A stretch of DNA of 64,000 bases from Fulvivirga sp. GTDB taxonomy: Bacteria > Bacteroidota > Bacteroidia > Cytophagales > Cyclobacteriaceae. The notes under the pieces were generated by a model that was not told the origin of the DNA, did no database searches, and saw nothing but the letters and a program-made list of their open reading frames with translations. Position 1 is the first letter of the stretch, and every line of letters begins with the position of its first letter. Shown piece after piece: positions 1 to 9,115 of the stretch. The translations under genes were made by a program, and so were the position numbers. The stretch is taken from the NCBI GenBank assembly GCA_028280565.1, contig JANQLQ010000057.1, forward strand, positions 1 through 64,000, written 5' to 3'.

Positions 1-235
1 AGGGGAAAATGGGCTTGGTTGCTGGCGCCCTTTTCTTTTGTTTCGTTTTCTTTCCCCGAAGGGATGCCTATGGCATGGGCGCGCAAAAGAAAATGAAAAC
101 TGGACTTAGTACCACAAAATCCGCTTAAACTGCGCAGTTCGAGGATCGCACTGCCCGAAACATCTTTAAAATGCAGGCTAAATTGCCAAAGTTAAACGTT
201 CTCCTATCAAATCGAATTTAAGAGGACGCCCCTAA
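1..235 (+). repeat. Repeat family A, copy 1 (cut by left edge)
   Basis: This stretch is non-coding and is one of three related copies (others at 21569-21890 and 33096-33288). The shared core runs from a 'GGGCTTGGTTGCTGGC' block through a T-rich tract to 'CAAAAGAAAATGAAAAC', and the tail matches copy 2 up to about position 230. The T-rich and A-rich tracts are complementary and can form a hairpin. Copy 1 differs from the others by a small insertion in the hairpin loop (about 53-80) containing CCCGAAGGGATG, a motif that also occurs in the palindrome at 12551-12799. Short open frames through it are not conserved in copy 3, so I do not treat it as coding. Confidence 0.75.
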
Positions 236-259
236 ATTACCCTAGGAAGAAAACAAATA

Positions 260-1237
260 TTATTGAGACCATTCCGTAGGGGCCCTATCCCATCGATGTT
301 TCGCAAGTGAATCCATCAATGGATCATCTAACGGTCCTGCGTCACTGGCTGATATATTAGACCTCACATGCTTTAACTTACGCATGCCCGGAATGATAGT
401 ACTTATGGTAGGCTCACCCAGTATGAATCTTAGCGCCATTTCAGCCATTGTCATTCCCCCAGGCACCAGGGGCTTCAGGGCATCTGCATGCTCCACACTT
501 GAGTGAAGGTTTTCAGGAACAAAATAGGTATTACGCCAGTCGCCTTCGGGCCAGGTACTGTCTTTGGTAAGTGTCCCCGTGAGCGAGCCTTCATCAAAGG
601 GAACCCGCGCAATAACACCTACCCCGTGTTCCCGGCACGCAGGGAGCAATTCGTCTTTTGGATTTTGATCGAAAATATTGTAAATGACCTGCACAACATC
701 AACCCACCCGCTTTTCACAGCTTTTACACCATTCCACGGCTCCCATCGGTTCAGGCTTATCCCGATCGCGTTGATCAGCCCTTGCTCCTTCAGTTCCTGT
801 AACTTGGTGATCCATCCGTCATCTGCTAGCCACTGGTCCTCCCAGGTATGCAACTGGATCAAATCAAAAGATTCTAAGCCCGAGTTTTTTAAACTCTTAT
901 GGACATATTCTTCTACATGACCCGGGGGGAAACAATCCCCTAGGGCATAAGATCTTTTACTGGGCCATTTAAAATTCTTCGGGGGGATCTTCGTAGCCGT
1001 GTATAGCTTTTTACCAGGGTTGTCCCTAACCAGCTGGCCAAGAAGGGCCTCACTTCTTCCTTCTCCATAGGCCCAAGCCGTATCAAAAAAATTACACCCG
1101 AGATCCACTGCCAGCTGTAACGCTTCCATGGAGTTAGTGTCATCTGACCCGGTCCAGCCCCCCATTCCCCACATGCCATACCCGATCTCACTCACCTCCC
1201 AGTTGGTTCGACCTAATGTACGATAATTCATGTTCAA
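260..1237 (-). CDS. Aldo/keto reductase
   Basis: This is a 325-residue cytoplasmic NAD(P)H-dependent oxidoreductase of the aldo/keto reductase superfamily with a single TIM barrel. The catalytic tetrad is visible as Asp52 and Tyr57 (in FFDTAWAYGEG), Lys83 (TATKIPP) and His130 (LIQLH). The C-terminal IIPGMRK-type stretch (about 285-295) matches the phosphate-binding loop. Full length matches the family norm. The start at 1237 lies 20 bases after a TAAGTTTG -7 element on the minus strand. It stands alone, so the carbonyl substrate cannot be inferred; bacterial members of this branch reduce small aldehydes or sugar-derived carbonyls. Confidence 0.93.
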   Translation of the reverse strand: MNMNYRTLGRTNWEVSEIGYGMWGMGGWTGSDDTNSMEALQLAVDLGCNFFDTAWAYGEGRSEALLGQLVRDNPGKKLYTATKIPPKNFKWPSKRSYALGDCFPPGHVEEYVHKSLKNSGLESFDLIQLHTWEDQWLADDGWITKLQELKEQGLINAIGISLNRWEPWNGVKAVKSGWVDVVQVIYNIFDQNPKDELLPACREHGVGVIARVPFDEGSLTGTLTKDSTWPEGDWRNTYFVPENLHSSVEHADALKPLVPGGMTMAEMALRFILGEPTISTIIPGMRKLKHVRSNISASDAGPLDDPLMDSLAKHRWDRAPTEWSQ

Positions 1238-1257
1238 TCAATTTATGTATTCCCAGT

Positions 1258-1265
1258 CAAACTTA
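1258..1265 (-). promoter_or_regulatory. Putative -7 element for the aldo/keto reductase
   Basis: The minus strand reads TAAGTTTG, an exact match to the Bacteroidota -7 consensus TAnnTTTG, 20 bases upstream of the start codon. No clear -33 TTTG is present. Confidence 0.45.
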
Positions 1266-1443
1266 TAGTTATTCCCGTTCTTAAACTATAAAAACTATGC
1301 AAATACGGGACAAGACCAAGACGTCTATACTCACGATGTAAAACTCTTTTTCCCACTTTGTAAGAAATTACCAAGTAATGGGTACTAGTTTAAATAGTTG
1401 AATACAAACCAATGGAGAGCTAGAAGAGACCAGGAGATCAAAG

Positions 1444-1956
1444 ATGACAAAAGCAGGGCAAAACCATATCTTCGAAAGTTGGCTAAAAGAGTATAAGCTG
1501 CTACTCTTCAAGGTAGTAAGAGCTTATGCCTTCACGGCCGATGACCAAGATGACCTTTTCCAGGACATTGCCTTACAGGTATGGCGGTCTGTGCCCAATT
1601 TCAGGCGTGAAGCCGCCGTGAGTACATGGCTTTATCGTATTGCACTAAACACGGCCATCAAGTGGAGCCGGAAAGAACGGAAGCACCATGACGGCCGGAA
1701 CACCATAGAGCATACTACTCATATTTTGATCGAAAATGCAGACTTGCCGGACGAGCGGCTTGAATGGCTCTACACCGAGATTTCCAAACTTAACGAGATC
1801 GATCGCTCCCTTACCTTACTGCTGTTGGATGGCTTTAGCTACAGGGAAATGTCACAAATGCTAGGCATTTCAGAGAGTAACGTTGGCGTAAAAATTAACC
1901 GGATCAAAAAACTTTTGATCGCTAAATCAGGAAAATATGATTACCATGGAATTTGA
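1444..1956 (+). CDS. ECF-type RNA polymerase sigma factor
   Basis: This 170-residue protein is a two-domain alternative sigma factor. Region 2 covers about residues 12-78 (the DDLFQDIALQVW core-binding helix and the TWLYRIALN -10 recognition segment). Region 4 covers about 115-160, with the helix-turn-helix YREMSQMLGISESNVGVKI. The gene overlaps the next one by 11-20 bases, so the two are co-transcribed. The downstream membrane protein probably tethers or restrains this factor, although it has no recognisable zinc anti-sigma motif. Target promoters cannot be deduced here. The family call is secure; the stimulus is unknown. Confidence 0.94.
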   Translation: MTKAGQNHIFESWLKEYKLLLFKVVRAYAFTADDQDDLFQDIALQVWRSVPNFRREAAVSTWLYRIALNTAIKWSRKERKHHDGRNTIEHTTHILIENADLPDERLEWLYTEISKLNEIDRSLTLLLLDGFSYREMSQMLGISESNVGVKINRIKKLLIAKSGKYDYHGI

Positions 1957-2524
1957 TGACATCAAGAAAATATGGGACTCGCAGGATCACCGGCCTCTCT
2001 ATGCCATAGATGAAAGAGCCCTGCATAAACGGATCGTAGCGAAAAAAAACCGCTCCAGGCACATCGCGAATAAAAGTGAAATTATCCTCATGGTCACTAA
2101 CCTGCTAGCCCCCACTTTAATTTTGATCATAGATAAAATTAAGGATAATGGGAACTACTTCTCCTACATTTTAGCCACCCTCATGGTAGCTACCGCTGGC
2201 TTCATTCTTTACAGCCGAATGCAAAGAAAAAGGACGGAGAATCAATTTAACCGCTCCATGCTGGGTGACCTGGATCATGCTATTGCCAATGCTATTTACC
2301 AAGTAAGGCTCTCATATATCATGCGCTGGTACATGGCACCTGTAGTCTTGCTTTGTTTTCTCAGCGTATGGGATAAGGAAATATCGATACCCCTTATACT
2401 TTTCATGGCTGTTTTCTTTACGGCCGCATTTTTCGCTGGTACTTGGGAGCATCGATGGTACACCCGTAGAAAACAATCTTTAGAGGCGCTTAGAGAAAAA
2501 CTTATCCATGAAGAAATGATATGA
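1937..2524 (+). CDS. Membrane protein coupled to the sigma factor, putative anti-sigma
   Basis: This protein of up to 195 residues has a short soluble N-terminus (FDDIKKIWDSQ) and then four predicted membrane segments at about 48-66, 75-92, 131-145 and 150-167, with a charged tail. Translation may start at 1937 or at the in-frame ATG at 1946; both overlap the sigma factor stop, which indicates translational coupling. The IKKIW-type N-terminus followed by membrane helices is common in proteins encoded after ECF sigma factors in Bacteroidota. Its role as a membrane regulator of the sigma factor is inferred from position, because no anti-sigma domain is recognisable. Confidence 0.8.
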   Translation: MITMEFDDIKKIWDSQDHRPLYAIDERALHKRIVAKKNRSRHIANKSEIILMVTNLLAPTLILIIDKIKDNGNYFSYILATLMVATAGFILYSRMQRKRTENQFNRSMLGDLDHAIANAIYQVRLSYIMRWYMAPVVLLCFLSVWDKEISIPLILFMAVFFTAAFFAGTWEHRWYTRRKQSLEALREKLIHEEMI

Positions 2525-2558
2525 TACCGGTCCGGGTCAGCCGTGTTAAGCCCAGCGA

Positions 2559-2620
2559 TCAGCCCCCTCACCGAAGAATATCCCATTACACCGGTGAGCG
2601 AGGCTGATTCGATTTTTTTT
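2559..2620 (+). terminator. Rho-independent terminator after the sigma-factor operon
   Basis: An imperfect stem pairs TCAGCC...TCACCG (2559-2573) with CGGTGA...GGCTGA (2592-2607). An eight-T run at 2613-2620 follows. It lies 35 bases after the operon's last stop codon, between convergent genes. Confidence 0.6.
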
Positions 2621-2633
2621 AGCTAGTAATGCA

Positions 2634-3995
2634 CTAATAAAATCGTTTTATAGCTTCTAAAATGGCCCTGGCCCGCCTGATCTTTAACCTTTTCAAATTC
2701 TTATAACTACGGTTTAGTAAAGATTGTACCCAAGGATCATGCTTATAGCTTTTCCGGGCACGGTAAAGATCCAAGACCACCTGCAGATCATCGGGTGTGT
2801 AAGACACACCGGTATATTCTTGTAACAATTGCAAATACATAAAGCCAAACTCCTCGGTGGGTTCAATCATCGTACCTTCCCCGAAATCATTCCATGTAAT
2901 GATTTGAATAAAATCAGCCACCTCGTGGTGTGTGTAGTTCAAAGTCTCAACAAAGGTATGTCCTTCGTTGGTATCAATGGTCCATTCGTTAATACCATCG
3001 GTCCATCCTCCTTCTACATAAAAACTTTCAAACCCGGGATAAGCTCCACCCACCGTGATGGCATCAACCTGCGGGTATACGCTGTAGTAGTACTCGTGTG
3101 CCAGCAAATGATCCTTATCTACCCAAAGAAATTCACCCGAAGAGTTTGGGCCCACACGATCGCTGGCCGCCCATAATGTCAGGAAATTTGGAAGGTTCGT
3201 TGGGGGTAATACAGTGAATACTTGGTTCCATTCTGCCTCGGTGACCAGGTGATGAGGACCAAATACAAACAACAAGGGCTTTCCGTTATGGTATAAGTAT
3301 TCCGGGCTTGAAAAATACTGCCTATCAATGTACAAAAAATCCTCTTGGGCGGCTTCTATAGCGCTCGAGGCTAACCCCGATTCAGCGGCTTGTACAGCTA
3401 CCCGGTCTTCATACATAATGGAAAATGTTAGGCCCAGATCTTCCATTCCTTCGATGAACGTTTCAGTAGATTTCTTAATGATCGAATAATCATACAGGTC
3501 TTGGCTGCCATACCAATCAAAGATCAGCCCATCAACCCCGGCCAATTTCATCAATAGAAAATGATACTCCTGGAGGTCCGGGTCGCTAGAGGAGTAAGGA
3601 CCTATGAGGGGGTAGTAATAAGAGGCGATCTGCCTGCGACCATTTTCGTCTATGTTCTCGGGGTTTTGGTTGGTCATCGTCCAGTGCTGCCCCCAGTACC
3701 CGTCATACTCCATGCTTTGGAACCACGGCATGTAATGAACATAAACTTTTTTGGGGTTTTCTTTCACAATGTCCATACCCGAGACATCTACGATCCGGCC
3801 GGATTTCTCCTCTTCCAAATATTTTAATTCCTCCTCCAAGATCAATGATAACTCTGCATCTGTGTAAGCGGTATCTTGCTCAATACTTAAATTCACCTGT
3901 TCTTCAATCGTATCTAACTCCTGCGTCTCACAAGCTACAAAGATCCCGGCCAGGCTGATCATAGCTATTTTAATACTTTTCATAAACTTCCCCAT
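2634..3995 (-). CDS. GH71/GH99-like glycoside hydrolase lipoprotein
   Basis: This 453-residue protein starts with a lipoprotein signal (MISLAGIFVAC, lipid-anchored Cys22) and an acidic linker to about residue 78. The rest resembles the glycoside hydrolase 71/99-like barrel: KVYVHYMPWF (83-92) opens the domain, GLIFDWYG follows strand 3, and WNDFGEG (368-374) carries the acidic pair typical of the GH99 active site. The C-terminus is basic and helical. GH99 members cleave alpha-mannosides, and GH71 members cleave alpha-1,3-glucan. No SusC/SusD or other glycan genes lie nearby, so the substrate is open. An alternative start at residue 5 (3983) gives a more standard signal peptide. Confidence 0.82.
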   Translation of the reverse strand: MGKFMKSIKIAMISLAGIFVACETQELDTIEEQVNLSIEQDTAYTDAELSLILEEELKYLEEEKSGRIVDVSGMDIVKENPKKVYVHYMPWFQSMEYDGYWGQHWTMTNQNPENIDENGRRQIASYYYPLIGPYSSSDPDLQEYHFLLMKLAGVDGLIFDWYGSQDLYDYSIIKKSTETFIEGMEDLGLTFSIMYEDRVAVQAAESGLASSAIEAAQEDFLYIDRQYFSSPEYLYHNGKPLLFVFGPHHLVTEAEWNQVFTVLPPTNLPNFLTLWAASDRVGPNSSGEFLWVDKDHLLAHEYYYSVYPQVDAITVGGAYPGFESFYVEGGWTDGINEWTIDTNEGHTFVETLNYTHHEVADFIQIITWNDFGEGTMIEPTEEFGFMYLQLLQEYTGVSYTPDDLQVVLDLYRARKSYKHDPWVQSLLNRSYKNLKRLKIRRARAILEAIKRFY

Positions 3996-4189
3996 CTCTT
4001 CCCTTTCCTGATTGAACTTTAATTTTAAACCCCGAACGGACGTGTAAATTATGAAAGAAAAGGGCTGAGCCTAACAGGGACTTCCTGTAATCAGTAGTAA
4101 GGGTTTCTTGTAATGGTATCCGCCATACTACTGAAAAGGCAATTATAACTACCTAGGAAGGAAAAGGTATGAAGGGATAAAGCACTCCT

Positions 4190-4720
4190 TCAAAATTTTA
4201 GCATGGCATATCCCTTGAGTTGATAGGTAGTGACCGTGGTAAGCATAGAGGTAGCAATCTCCACCGATGGCAATACCGATCCCGGTTCAATCCCCCTGCC
4301 TATCAAAGACTGTCCACACACCGTAAGCCGGACCCCCGCTTGTTCCAGTTCCCGGATCAGCCCGATGTTGGGATTATCTCCCTCAAACCTCTTCTTAAAA
4401 GCCTGGTTGTTCATCACAGCATAAGCAGCACGCCCATGAATGGCGAGTACCACATGCATACGAGAAGGGTCTAATCCACTGATGGCGTGAAGATTGATCA
4501 TCCGGGCAACGTTTTTTAGCCCCCAGGCGATCTCATCGGGATCATCAGCCCCAGTGACAACATCGATGACGATTTTGTAGAACTGCCCCGTGTCCACCTT
4601 TACCGTGGCCCCCGGGATGTCATATATACCTCCGTACCCCTTAATGACAGGATGCATGGGTTGCTGACAAAAAACACTGCCTCCCAAGCAGGTAAGCAAA
4701 GCGAAGAAAGTTACCTTCAT
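4190..4720 (-). CDS. Exported DsrE-family protein
   Basis: The 176-residue product has a signal peptide (residues 1 to about 18, ending in SVFCQQ) and one DsrE/DsrF-like domain. The KIVIDVVTGADDP strand and the MHVVLAIHGRAAYAV segment are characteristic of the fold. A single cysteine in LTVCGQSL (about residue 135) occupies the position of the sulfur-relay cysteine in DsrE and TusD. The secreted location argues against a role in tRNA thiolation; periplasmic sulfur or redox handling is a guess. The start codon lies 6 bases after the stop of the 5-formyl-THF cyclo-ligase, so they share an mRNA. Confidence 0.82.
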   Translation of the reverse strand: MKVTFFALLTCLGGSVFCQQPMHPVIKGYGGIYDIPGATVKVDTGQFYKIVIDVVTGADDPDEIAWGLKNVARMINLHAISGLDPSRMHVVLAIHGRAAYAVMNNQAFKKRFEGDNPNIGLIRELEQAGVRLTVCGQSLIGRGIEPGSVLPSVEIATSMLTTVTTYQLKGYAMLKF

Positions 4721-4726
4721 AATGAC

Positions 4727-5296
4727 TTAAAATTTATAATATACAAACGGGCTGGCACAAGCATCGAGCTTCACATCATAGGAATTGTTGTATTGGATAT
4801 GATCCAAAGGCGGGCCCAAAGAAACCCCCAATTTGAAAGCTTGCGGTGTTTTTTTTAAAAACCGGTCGTAATAGCCCTTCCCGTAGCCTATGCGCTGACC
4901 TTTTTTATCGTAAGTAATAAGAGGGATAATAATCAAGTCGATGCTATTGATATCTGCGGCTTTGCCCTCCACGGGCTCCGGCACACCCCACTTATTTTCT
5001 TTAAACCGGGTTTCAACACAAAGCTCATAATGTGCCAATTGCCCATTCTCTAAGGTTTTTGATGTCAGGAAATACATTGATGGGTTCATTTTCCTTAACG
5101 CCTCCAAGACAAGCCAGGTATTGACTTCCTTCTTTTCCAGGATAGGAAGGAAAAGATGAACGCAGTGAAAATCGTGAAAATTAATATTGGCGAGTAATAG
5201 ATCCACCAATCGGCGATTCCTTCTCTCATACTCTTCCGTGCTGATTACCAAACGTTTATCGAGGTAAACACGTCGAAGTGTATTCTTTTCAACCAT
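4727..5296 (-). CDS. 5-formyltetrahydrofolate cyclo-ligase
   Basis: This 189-residue cytoplasmic enzyme converts 5-formyl-THF to 5,10-methenyl-THF with ATP, salvaging a dead-end folate. The family signature GYGKGYYDRFL is present at residues 137-147, preceded by DLIIIPLITYDKKGQRI. The N-terminal R-x-x-Y-x-x-K-R pattern contributes to nucleotide binding. Length is normal (about 190). It is the promoter-proximal gene of a two-gene operon with the DsrE-like gene, 168 bases downstream of bshC. Family assignment is secure. Confidence 0.93.
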   Translation of the reverse strand: MVEKNTLRRVYLDKRLVISTEEYERRNRRLVDLLLANINFHDFHCVHLFLPILEKKEVNTWLVLEALRKMNPSMYFLTSKTLENGQLAHYELCVETRFKENKWGVPEPVEGKAADINSIDLIIIPLITYDKKGQRIGYGKGYYDRFLKKTPQAFKLGVSLGPPLDHIQYNNSYDVKLDACASPFVYYKF

Positions 5297-5464
5297 GCTG
5301 CTTACAGGGTTATGGGTTCAACACATTTTAGTGTTCAGTGTAAGGCTATTGACGGGCGCTAATGTAGTAATATGCCTGTAAAAAAGCCATGCCTATCGAC
5401 ACGACCATAATAAACACTACCTGCCTTGGGTGTTAATGAAAATAAAAAGCTGCCTAGGAACTCT

Positions 5465-7018
5465 CTACTCCCAAGCAACATGGAACCTGTAATCGAAAGG
5501 CTCGAAGTGTTTCACCAGGTCATCGATGAACGTGGGATTCACCAGGTAAAAATCAAGGAAGTTATCAGTCCTCTCTTGTAAGTTGCCGTTGGGAAAAAGG
5601 TCATCGATTACGGACTCTACCTGGCGAAGGCGATCCTCCTGCTGTCTTTTTTCAGCTCTTACAAATTTTTTTTCGATCCCCTCAAGCTTATGTTTGGTGC
5701 GAGCTTGCTGTGCCTCTACATGTGGGATCAGCGTAGGATCAATGGTGCTGGCCTGGTTCCGTATCCGGTCAAAAAGGTCTACCAGCTCCTGGACTTGCCC
5801 ATTGAGTTTTACCTTGTGATCGGCATTCTCCACTGCTACCCGGGCCATAAGACTATGCTTTTCTTCGAATAGCGCTTCCAGGCTCAACCCGGTCTTCTCC
5901 CACTTTTTACCTAAGTGGGCAGGGATGATCAACGCAAAGTTCCTGGGTAAAAGCAATGGGAAAATTTCACCATAATGATCAAACACTGGTTTTAATTGAA
6001 GCCAATACGCTACTTCTGCAGGCCCGCCCACGTAGGCTAAATTCGGCAGGATCATTTCCTGGTATAAAGGTCTCAAGATCACATTAGGGCTGAACTTTCC
6101 AGGCTGATCTTCTATGAGCGCTTCTAGCCCATTTTTATCAAATTTTTGCGCGGTATTCAACACATTATACCCGTCTTGGTCCTTTTCTATTCTTTCTCGA
6201 ACGTCTTGGTCCAAGTAAAAGAAATTGATCTCCCGCGGAAATACCTGCGTTTTATAACCCAGTCCTTCTAAACGTGCCGATTGGTCATCCACCAGTGACT
6301 TGGCTGTATGATTCAAAATATCATCCTTGATCACTCCCGTGAGTTCGCGCTTAAGGCCCGGGTGATCACCGTCGATCACCAACAGCCCATAGTCACCAAA
6401 GAGATGATTGACATAATGACGAACAGCCCCTGCCAACGTTTTTTCCTGGTAAGCGGCTTTAAAAAAGCCAGGGACTCCCGGTATAGTTTTGATAAAATCA
6501 CCGAAAGAAGAGAGATCAAAGCGGCCCACGGCACCATGCTGTCTTGTCTGCCATTGGTATTTTTTGCCACTGAACCTAAAGTGGTTGATCTCTTCAAAAT
6601 CATGATCCTCTGTCGCCATCCAGTAGACAGGCACAAAATCATAGTCAGGATACTGGGCCTTTAAGTCCTGGCAGGCTTTGATCACCGTAATTATTTTGTA
6701 GATAAAGTAAAGAGGACCGGTGAAAAGATTGAGTTGATGGCCCGTGGTGATGGTGAAGGTGGTGGGTTTTGAAAGTTTTTGGAGGTTGTCTTTTACATGA
6801 TCGGTAAGCGTTAGCCCCTGGTATTGTTCTTCTAAAGCCTGACAGAGTATCTTCCTTCTTTCGGCAGGAAACTTCTTCTCATCGATCTGTGCCTTGAAGC
6901 TATCCATGTTGGGAGTGCTGCCATAAAAACTGTCTAGTTGATCCTTCCCTGCTAAATAATCCAAAAATAAGGTTCCAAAGCGGCGGGTGGTGTGAAGATC
7001 AACTTTGTCAACAGTCAT
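5465..7018 (-). CDS. bshC: Putative cysteine ligase BshC (bacillithiol biosynthesis)
   Basis: The 517-residue protein matches BshC, which is thought to add cysteine to glucosaminyl-malate in the last step of making the thiol bacillithiol. The nucleotide-binding core is recognisable in TITTGHQLNLFTGPLYFIYK (89-108), followed by the PVYWMATEDHDFEEIN segment. A long charged coiled coil occupies about residues 400-475. Length is close to the family's usual 520-540. It lies 65 bases downstream of rimO on the same strand and may be read from that transcript. The presence of bshC implies bacillithiol is this organism's low-molecular-weight thiol. Confidence 0.93.
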   Translation of the reverse strand: MTVDKVDLHTTRRFGTLFLDYLAGKDQLDSFYGSTPNMDSFKAQIDEKKFPAERRKILCQALEEQYQGLTLTDHVKDNLQKLSKPTTFTITTGHQLNLFTGPLYFIYKIITVIKACQDLKAQYPDYDFVPVYWMATEDHDFEEINHFRFSGKKYQWQTRQHGAVGRFDLSSFGDFIKTIPGVPGFFKAAYQEKTLAGAVRHYVNHLFGDYGLLVIDGDHPGLKRELTGVIKDDILNHTAKSLVDDQSARLEGLGYKTQVFPREINFFYLDQDVRERIEKDQDGYNVLNTAQKFDKNGLEALIEDQPGKFSPNVILRPLYQEMILPNLAYVGGPAEVAYWLQLKPVFDHYGEIFPLLLPRNFALIIPAHLGKKWEKTGLSLEALFEEKHSLMARVAVENADHKVKLNGQVQELVDLFDRIRNQASTIDPTLIPHVEAQQARTKHKLEGIEKKFVRAEKRQQEDRLRQVESVIDDLFPNGNLQERTDNFLDFYLVNPTFIDDLVKHFEPFDYRFHVAWE

Positions 7019-7083
7019 ATTTTATTGCTCTTTTTATGGTGTACTGACTTTAACTGATTTTTCACATGGATGGTTTTAGAAAA

Positions 7084-8403
7084 TTATGGTACCGGTTCAC
7101 CGTAGAGATCAAACTCCGTAGCGTCGTTGATCTTTACATTTACAAAGTCACCTATCCGGAGGTGTTGATCGCCTGCATTTATGATCACTTCGTTATCTAC
7201 TTCCGGGGAATCGTATTCGGTGCGCCCTATGAAATGTCCTGACTCTCGCCTGTCTACCAATACCTTGTACGCCTTACCGATCTTCGACTGGTTGATCTCC
7301 AAAGAGATATTCTCCTGCAGGGCCATTAGCTGGTCTGCTCTCTCCTGCTTTACTTCTTCGGGCACATCATCTTCGAAGTTATGAGCATGTGTATTTTCCT
7401 CGTGGCTATAGGTAAAGACCCCCAGCCGCTCAAAACGGGACCGCTCTACAAAACCCATCATCTCTTCAAAGTCCTGGTCGTTTTCACCCGGGTAACCCGT
7501 GATCAAAGTAGTACGCAACGCTATTCCGGGCACCTTTTCACGGATGACCTGTATCAGCTCCTCCTGCTTTTCACGGGTGGTGCCGCGGCGCATGTTTTTC
7601 AGTATCCGCGTAGAGCCATGCTGCAAAGGCATATCCAAGTATTTGCATATGGTGCTTCTTTCTGCCATAACGTCCAGTATATCCAATGGAAACCCTGTAG
7701 GAAAAGCATAATGAAGCCGGTTCCATTCTATTCCCTCCACATTGGCTAAATTATCCAGTAACCCTGCCAAGTTGCGCTTTTTATATATATCGAGGCCATA
7801 GTACGTAGAGTCCTGGGCAATGAGCAAGAGCTCTTTTACGCCATTTTTCGCCAGGTTCTTTGCCTCGGTCACGATTTGCTCGATCGGTTTGGAAACATGC
7901 TTACCCCTCATCAAAGGGATCGCGCAAAAAGAACATGGCCGGTCACACCCTTCGGATATTTTTAAGTAAGCATAGTGGTTGGCCATGGTAAGGACGCGTT
8001 CCCCTAAAAGCTCTTGCTTATAGTCTGCCTTAAACTTTTTGAGGAGCAAAGGGAGTTCCATGGTACCAAAAAAGGCATCTACCTGTGGGATCTCCTCTTC
8101 AAGATCATCACGGTAGCGCTGAGAAAGGCACCCTGTCACGTAGAGCTTTTCAATCGCTCCCTCTTCCTTAGCATCGGCGTAGCGTAAAATGGTATCGATA
8201 GATTCTTGCTTTGCGTTATCTATAAAGCCGCAGGTGTTGACAATGACTATATTTGAGTCATCCTCTTGGGATTCATGGGTAGCGTCGATCTTATTCCCCT
8301 TTAGCTGGGTGAGTAGCACCTCGGAGTCCACAAGGTTCTTCGAGCACCCTAGGGTAACTATATTTATTTTGTCTTTTTTTCTGCCCTTAGTTTTCAAATC
8401 CAC
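7084..8403 (-). CDS. rimO: Ribosomal protein S12 methylthiotransferase RimO
   Basis: This 439-residue radical-SAM enzyme adds a methylthio group to an aspartate of ribosomal protein S12. The N-terminal domain carries the first iron-sulfur cluster on Cys20, Cys58 and Cys92. The radical-SAM cluster is in EGCDRPCSFC (Cys153, Cys157, Cys160). A C-terminal TRAM domain spans about 375-439. The N-terminal basic stretch KTKGRKKDK precedes the usual start, so translation may begin slightly later. In many Bacteroidota rimO adjoins ftsY; here they are about 2 kb apart, with an envelope-protein pair and a repeat between. Confidence 0.95.
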   Translation of the reverse strand: MDLKTKGRKKDKINIVTLGCSKNLVDSEVLLTQLKGNKIDATHESQEDDSNIVIVNTCGFIDNAKQESIDTILRYADAKEEGAIEKLYVTGCLSQRYRDDLEEEIPQVDAFFGTMELPLLLKKFKADYKQELLGERVLTMANHYAYLKISEGCDRPCSFCAIPLMRGKHVSKPIEQIVTEAKNLAKNGVKELLLIAQDSTYYGLDIYKKRNLAGLLDNLANVEGIEWNRLHYAFPTGFPLDILDVMAERSTICKYLDMPLQHGSTRILKNMRRGTTREKQEELIQVIREKVPGIALRTTLITGYPGENDQDFEEMMGFVERSRFERLGVFTYSHEENTHAHNFEDDVPEEVKQERADQLMALQENISLEINQSKIGKAYKVLVDRRESGHFIGRTEYDSPEVDNEVIINAGDQHLRIGDFVNVKINDATEFDLYGEPVP

Positions 8404-8626
8404 ACAATTTTTTATCCTGGCAAAATTAGTGAATTAGGAACCAGAATCAGGAATTACCGGCATCATATTACCGCAAACAAGCAGATCATCCATCAAAAAC
8501 TTCCAACGCATCGACAACTTTTAAAAATTAGGTATGGCTTTTGAGGAAATAATTGGGCCTGTGAGCCGTTTGGATTGACAATACCTGGGCCTGGTTTTCC
8601 CAGGCTCAATCCTCATTGGTAAAACC

Positions 8627-8655
8627 TTTGATTCACAATGCAATGATTATATTTG
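8627..8655 (+). promoter_or_regulatory. Putative promoter of the DUF6452/DUF6048 pair
   Basis: TTTG at 8627-8630 and TATATTTG at 8648-8655 match the Bacteroidota -33 and -7 elements with 17 bases between. The ATG at 8666 is only 10 bases further, so the leader would be very short. This favours 8666 over the TTG at 8660 as start codon. Confidence 0.5.
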
Positions 8656-8665
8656 TGCCTTGCTA

Positions 8666-9115
8666 ATGAAAAAGACCTTTTTGTACATCCTGGCCCTTTT
8701 TTTCATGGGTGTGGTTTCATGCGCCGATGACCCCGACTGCATTACCAGTACCACTGATTTTGTAAATATCCGGTTCTACGAAATGGAAAATAGGGATGTC
8801 GATACGCTTGCCGTCAATTCCGTCACGGTTTTAGGGGTAGATAGTGTCCTATTGACGGATGAGGAATTCAGGGGCACGCTCAGGGTACCTTTAAATCCTT
8901 TGGCTGATTCGGCGATCATCAGTTTCAACACGGAATTTGGACGGGATACGCTGGTACTCACTTATCAAACTAGCACACGGCTGGTCTCGGAAGACTGCGG
9001 CATCGAGATTTTGTTTTCTAATGTGAGCTACACCCGTAACGACTTTGACTCGATCGCGATCGTTAACAGTACACTAATAGAGGAGATCAATGAGGATATC
9101 AGGATATTTAATTAG
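8666..9115 (+). CDS. DUF6452-family lipoprotein
   Basis: The 149-residue product has a lipoprotein signal ending in VVSC, so it is membrane-anchored. The mature part is a small beta-rich domain with paired cysteines (CADDPDC near the N-terminus and DCGIEILF near residue 110), typical of DUF6452. I chose the ATG at 8666 because an upstream TTG would lie within a few bases of the predicted transcription start. The last 26 bases overlap the start of the next gene, which encodes its usual partner in Bacteroidota, a DUF6048 outer-membrane protein. Function is unknown. Confidence 0.82.
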   Translation: MKKTFLYILALFFMGVVSCADDPDCITSTTDFVNIRFYEMENRDVDTLAVNSVTVLGVDSVLLTDEEFRGTLRVPLNPLADSAIISFNTEFGRDTLVLTYQTSTRLVSEDCGIEILFSNVSYTRNDFDSIAIVNSTLIEEINEDIRIFN